Below are positions 62,094 to 64,000 of a DNA stretch of 64,000 nt, piece after piece. Within the stretch, counting starts at the first letter, position 1; each line of letters begins with the position of its first letter. This DNA comes from Paenibacillus crassostreae (lineage in GTDB: Bacteria; Bacillota; Bacilli; Paenibacillales; Paenibacillaceae). Under the pieces are notes generated by a model that saw only the letters and a list, made by a program, of their open reading frames with translations, had not been told where the DNA came from and searched no databases. Position numbers and translations under genes: made by a program. Location: assembly GCF_001857945.1 (NCBI RefSeq), contig NZ_CP017770.1, positions 1,550,001 to 1,614,000 of the forward strand, in the 5' to 3' direction.

Positions 62094-64000
62094 TTAATTA
62101 CTTTGGGACTGATTTAAGCGAAGTGCCAATGAAATAATCTGCTGTTGCTCAAATAAGTGAACTTTCTGATATCCACTAGCTGTACTAGAACGCTCAGGAC
62201 GACCATTATAAGTAACCGGAATCTTCTCCTGAACAGTAGCCCGAATACGTGGTTCAATATAACGCCATGCTCCCATATTCTGCGGTTCCTCTTGTACCCA
62301 TACAATTTCCTTGAGTATAGACAATCGGTCTATAACCTGCTTGATCTGCTCCTCAGGAAATGGATAAAGCTGCTCTACACGAATAATATGCAGCCATTCT
62401 GGACGCTTCTCAGTTTCATTATCAAGAGCCTCTTCCAGTTCAACCGCAATCTTTCCGGTACAGAGAATTAGGCGCTCAACACGTTCTGGGTTTACCCCTA
62501 ATCCACTTTGCTCCAATATTGGATGGAAAGTCCCGTTACTAAATTCTTGAGCGGGTGAAGCAACTCTAGCATTACGAATCAAACTCTTAGGGGACATAAT
62601 GACCAGAGGTCGCGCTTCATCAGTCTCAGTCAAGGCAGCTTGACGACGTAGTAAATGGAAATATTGAGAAGAACTAGTCAGATTAGCAACTGTCCAGTTA
62701 TCATCACCTGCTAATTGTAGAAAACGTTCAAGTCTAGCACTTGAATGTTCAGGACCTTGACCTTCATATCCATGTGGCAGTAACATAACTAAGCTTGAGC
62801 GCTGTGTCCATTTAGAACGCCCCGCCGAAATGAACTGATCCATAATAACTTGAGCACAGTTAGAGAAATCTCCATATTGCGCTTCCCAAATCACCAGCGT
62901 TTCTGGTGAAAATACATTGTATCCATACTCAAATCCCAATACCGATGCTTCGGACAACGGACTATTGTGAATCGCAAAAGATGCCTTCGCTTGTGGTAAC
63001 TCATGGATTGGGCAATACGTTGCACCTGATTCCGAATCATGTAATACAAGATTTCGATGAGCAAACGTCGCGCGTTCCACATCCTGCCCACTAATTCGAA
63101 TAGGTTTACCATCTGCTATTATTGTAGCAAATGATAATGTCTCAGCGAGTCCCCAATCTACTTTTTCCCCTTCAGCAAGAGAATTCGTACGACGTTCAAG
63201 TATCCGTTGCAATTTAGGATATACCTTGAACCCATCAGGACGCTTCAGTAGTCCCTCATTAATCTCCTTCAGCTGAGCTAAAGGTACTGCAGTACATACG
63301 TTCTCTATACCCTCTGGTACGAGTACAGCAATACTCTGTTGAGTAGCATTCCTTACATCATCTCGTTTCATTTGATCATAAGCTTCATTCAATCGATTTA
63401 GAACACTTTCCTTTAGTTGCTCTGCTTGTTCTTTCAGAACCAAGCCTGCTTTAGATAAATTAGAACTATAAATAGCACTTACACGTTCATGTTTTCTAAT
63501 TTTTTGATATATTAACGGTTGCGTTGTGTCTGGATCATCCGTTTCATTATGTCCATACCGACGATAACCGACAAGATCAATCAGGAAATCCTTTTTAAAG
63601 CGATCACGATAAGCACAAGCCATACGTACAGCCGCTATACAAGCTTCAGGATCATCAGCATTCACATGAACAATTGGAATCTCATATCCTTTAGCAAGAT
63701 CACTAGCATAATGAGTAGATCGTGAATCCTTACTCTCCGTTGTAAAGCCTAAATTATTATTTACGATGATATGGATTGTACCACCATTCTGATATCCTGG
63801 TAGTTTCGTAAAGTTCAGTGTTTCCGCCACAATTCCTTCTCCAGGAAAAGCTGCATCCCCATGAATCAGTATGGTTGATGCTTTATTCACATCTTGTAGT
63901 GGGTATCCAGGTTGCGTACGATCCTCCTGAGCTGCACGAGTAAACCCCTCTACAACTGGATTCACAAATTCTAAATGACTTGGATTATTGGCTAACGTAA
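62094..64000 (-). CDS. odhA: 2-oxoglutarate dehydrogenase E1, C-terminal part (runs off the right edge)
   Basis: The reading frame continues to the window edge, with [20 protein letters not shown] spanning the GTG at 63965, so that GTG is internal. Visible motifs are [20 protein letters not shown] (ThDP/Mg site) and [12 protein letters not shown]. The C-terminal transketolase-like domain follows ([31 protein letters not shown]). E1 decarboxylates 2-oxoglutarate with ThDP and passes the succinyl group to OdhB. About 635 codons are present of roughly 950 expected; the 5' part lies outside. Confidence 0.95.
   Translation of the reverse strand, partial: TLANNPSHLEFVNPVVEGFTRAAQEDRTQPGYPLQDVNKASTILIHGDAAFPGEGIVAETLNFTKLPGYQNGGTIHIIVNNNLGFTTESKDSRSTHYASDLAKGYEIPIVHVNADDPEACIAAVRMACAYRDRFKKDFLIDLVGYRRYGHNETDDPDTTQPLIYQKIRKHERVSAIYSSNLSKAGLVLKEQAEQLKESVLNRLNEAYDQMKRDDVRNATQQSIAVLVPEGIENVCTAVPLAQLKEINEGLLKRPDGFKVYPKLQRILERRTNSLAEGEKVDWGLAETLSFATIIADGKPIRISGQDVERATFAHRNLVLHDSESGATYCPIHELPQAKASFAIHNSPLSEASVLGFEYGYNVFSPETLVIWEAQYGDFSNCAQVIMDQFISAGRSKWTQRSSLVMLLPHGYEGQGPEHSSARLERFLQLAGDDNWTVANLTSSSQYFHLLRRQAALTETDEARPLVIMSPKSLIRNARVASPAQEFSNGTFHPILEQSGLGVNPERVERLILCTGKIAVELEEALDNETEKRPEWLHIIRVEQLYPFPEEQIKQVIDRLSILKEIVWVQEEPQNMGAWRYIEPRIRATVQEKIPVTYNGRPERSSTASGYQKVHLFEQQQIISLALRLNQSQSN

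Noticed and set aside
63963..63965. GTG as the odhA start
   Set aside because: The frame continues to the window edge with conserved odhA residues ([10 protein letters not shown]).

Overview
The window reads as a moderately AT-rich chromosomal segment from a low-GC, spore-forming Gram-positive bacterium, most likely Paenibacillus or a close relative. The signs are strong AGGAGG-type ribosome-binding sites, frequent TTG/GTG starts, SAM-I and T-box leaders, MutS2, an L20-type infC leader, alaR-alaT, the nupNOPQ arrangement, a Spo0E-like phosphatase, and a futalosine-pathway gene (mqnC) for menaquinone. It is core chromosome: I see no insertion sequence, integrase, CRISPR array, rRNA operon or intact prophage. 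Genus is inferred from gene content, not from a marker gene.

Layout. 1-4.0 kb: end of mqnC, then a methionine operon (metA-metI-metC) behind a SAM-I riboswitch, all on the minus strand. 4.2-5.5 kb: a CorA magnesium transporter with its own promoter and a long leader carrying a previously unlisted 35-codon ORF. 5.5-12.6 kb: HRDC protein, ROK fructokinase, an exported phosphodiester-glycosidase-like protein, a 5'-3' exonuclease, a Spx/ArsC-like protein, an RluA enzyme, a cobalamin adenosyltransferase, a lipoprotein and a Spo0E-like protein. 12.7-17.6 kb: alaT/alaR, zinc-ribbon protein, tiny membrane protein, mutS2. 17.7-18.7 kb (plus strand): holin-like YvlD family protein and a CuA cupredoxin lipoprotein. 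18.8-24.5 kb: ZapA with a very long coiled-coil tail, then pheT/pheS under a T-box. 24.6-31.7 kb: orphan holin, tRNA-Pro and tRNA-Gly, HMGL-type aldolase, MoxR-DUF58-DUF4129 operon, PAS histidine kinase, small zinc-finger protein. 32-38.7 kb: ilvB-ilvN-ilvC-leuA-leuB under a T-box. 38.8-44.6 kb: GNAT, Gly/Tyr-rich protein, nucleoside ABC transporter nupNOPQ. 44.9-46.4 kb: infC-rpmI-rplT with an attenuated leader. 46.4-51.2 kb: GT2, PAP2 phosphatase, UgtP-like glycosyltransferase, trmB, a small protein. 51.4-54.9 kb: radical SAM protein, mnmM, manA, lipase. 54.9-64 kb: DUF4080 radical SAM, recQ, RluA, small protein, rhodanese, odhB and the C-terminal part of odhA.

Much of the window is biosynthesis controlled by RNA: SAM-I for methionine, two T-boxes (Phe, branched-chain), an L20-type leader and terminator-like hairpins between most ilv-leu genes. 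Against that background the corA leader stands out. It has a near-consensus promoter, a strong ribosome-binding site and a peptide starting MDGDPRPK, rich in Asp and Pro like the MgtL leader that senses low Mg2+ in enterobacteria, and the ORF overlaps a foldable RNA. A second novelty is two small dispersed repeat families (95 bp, two copies at 97% identity; and a 16-bp-arm inverted repeat, two copies), each lying in regulatory intergenic DNA. Several start codons differ from the longest-ORF start because the ribosome-binding site decides otherwise; the clearest is infC, which appears to start at ATC.
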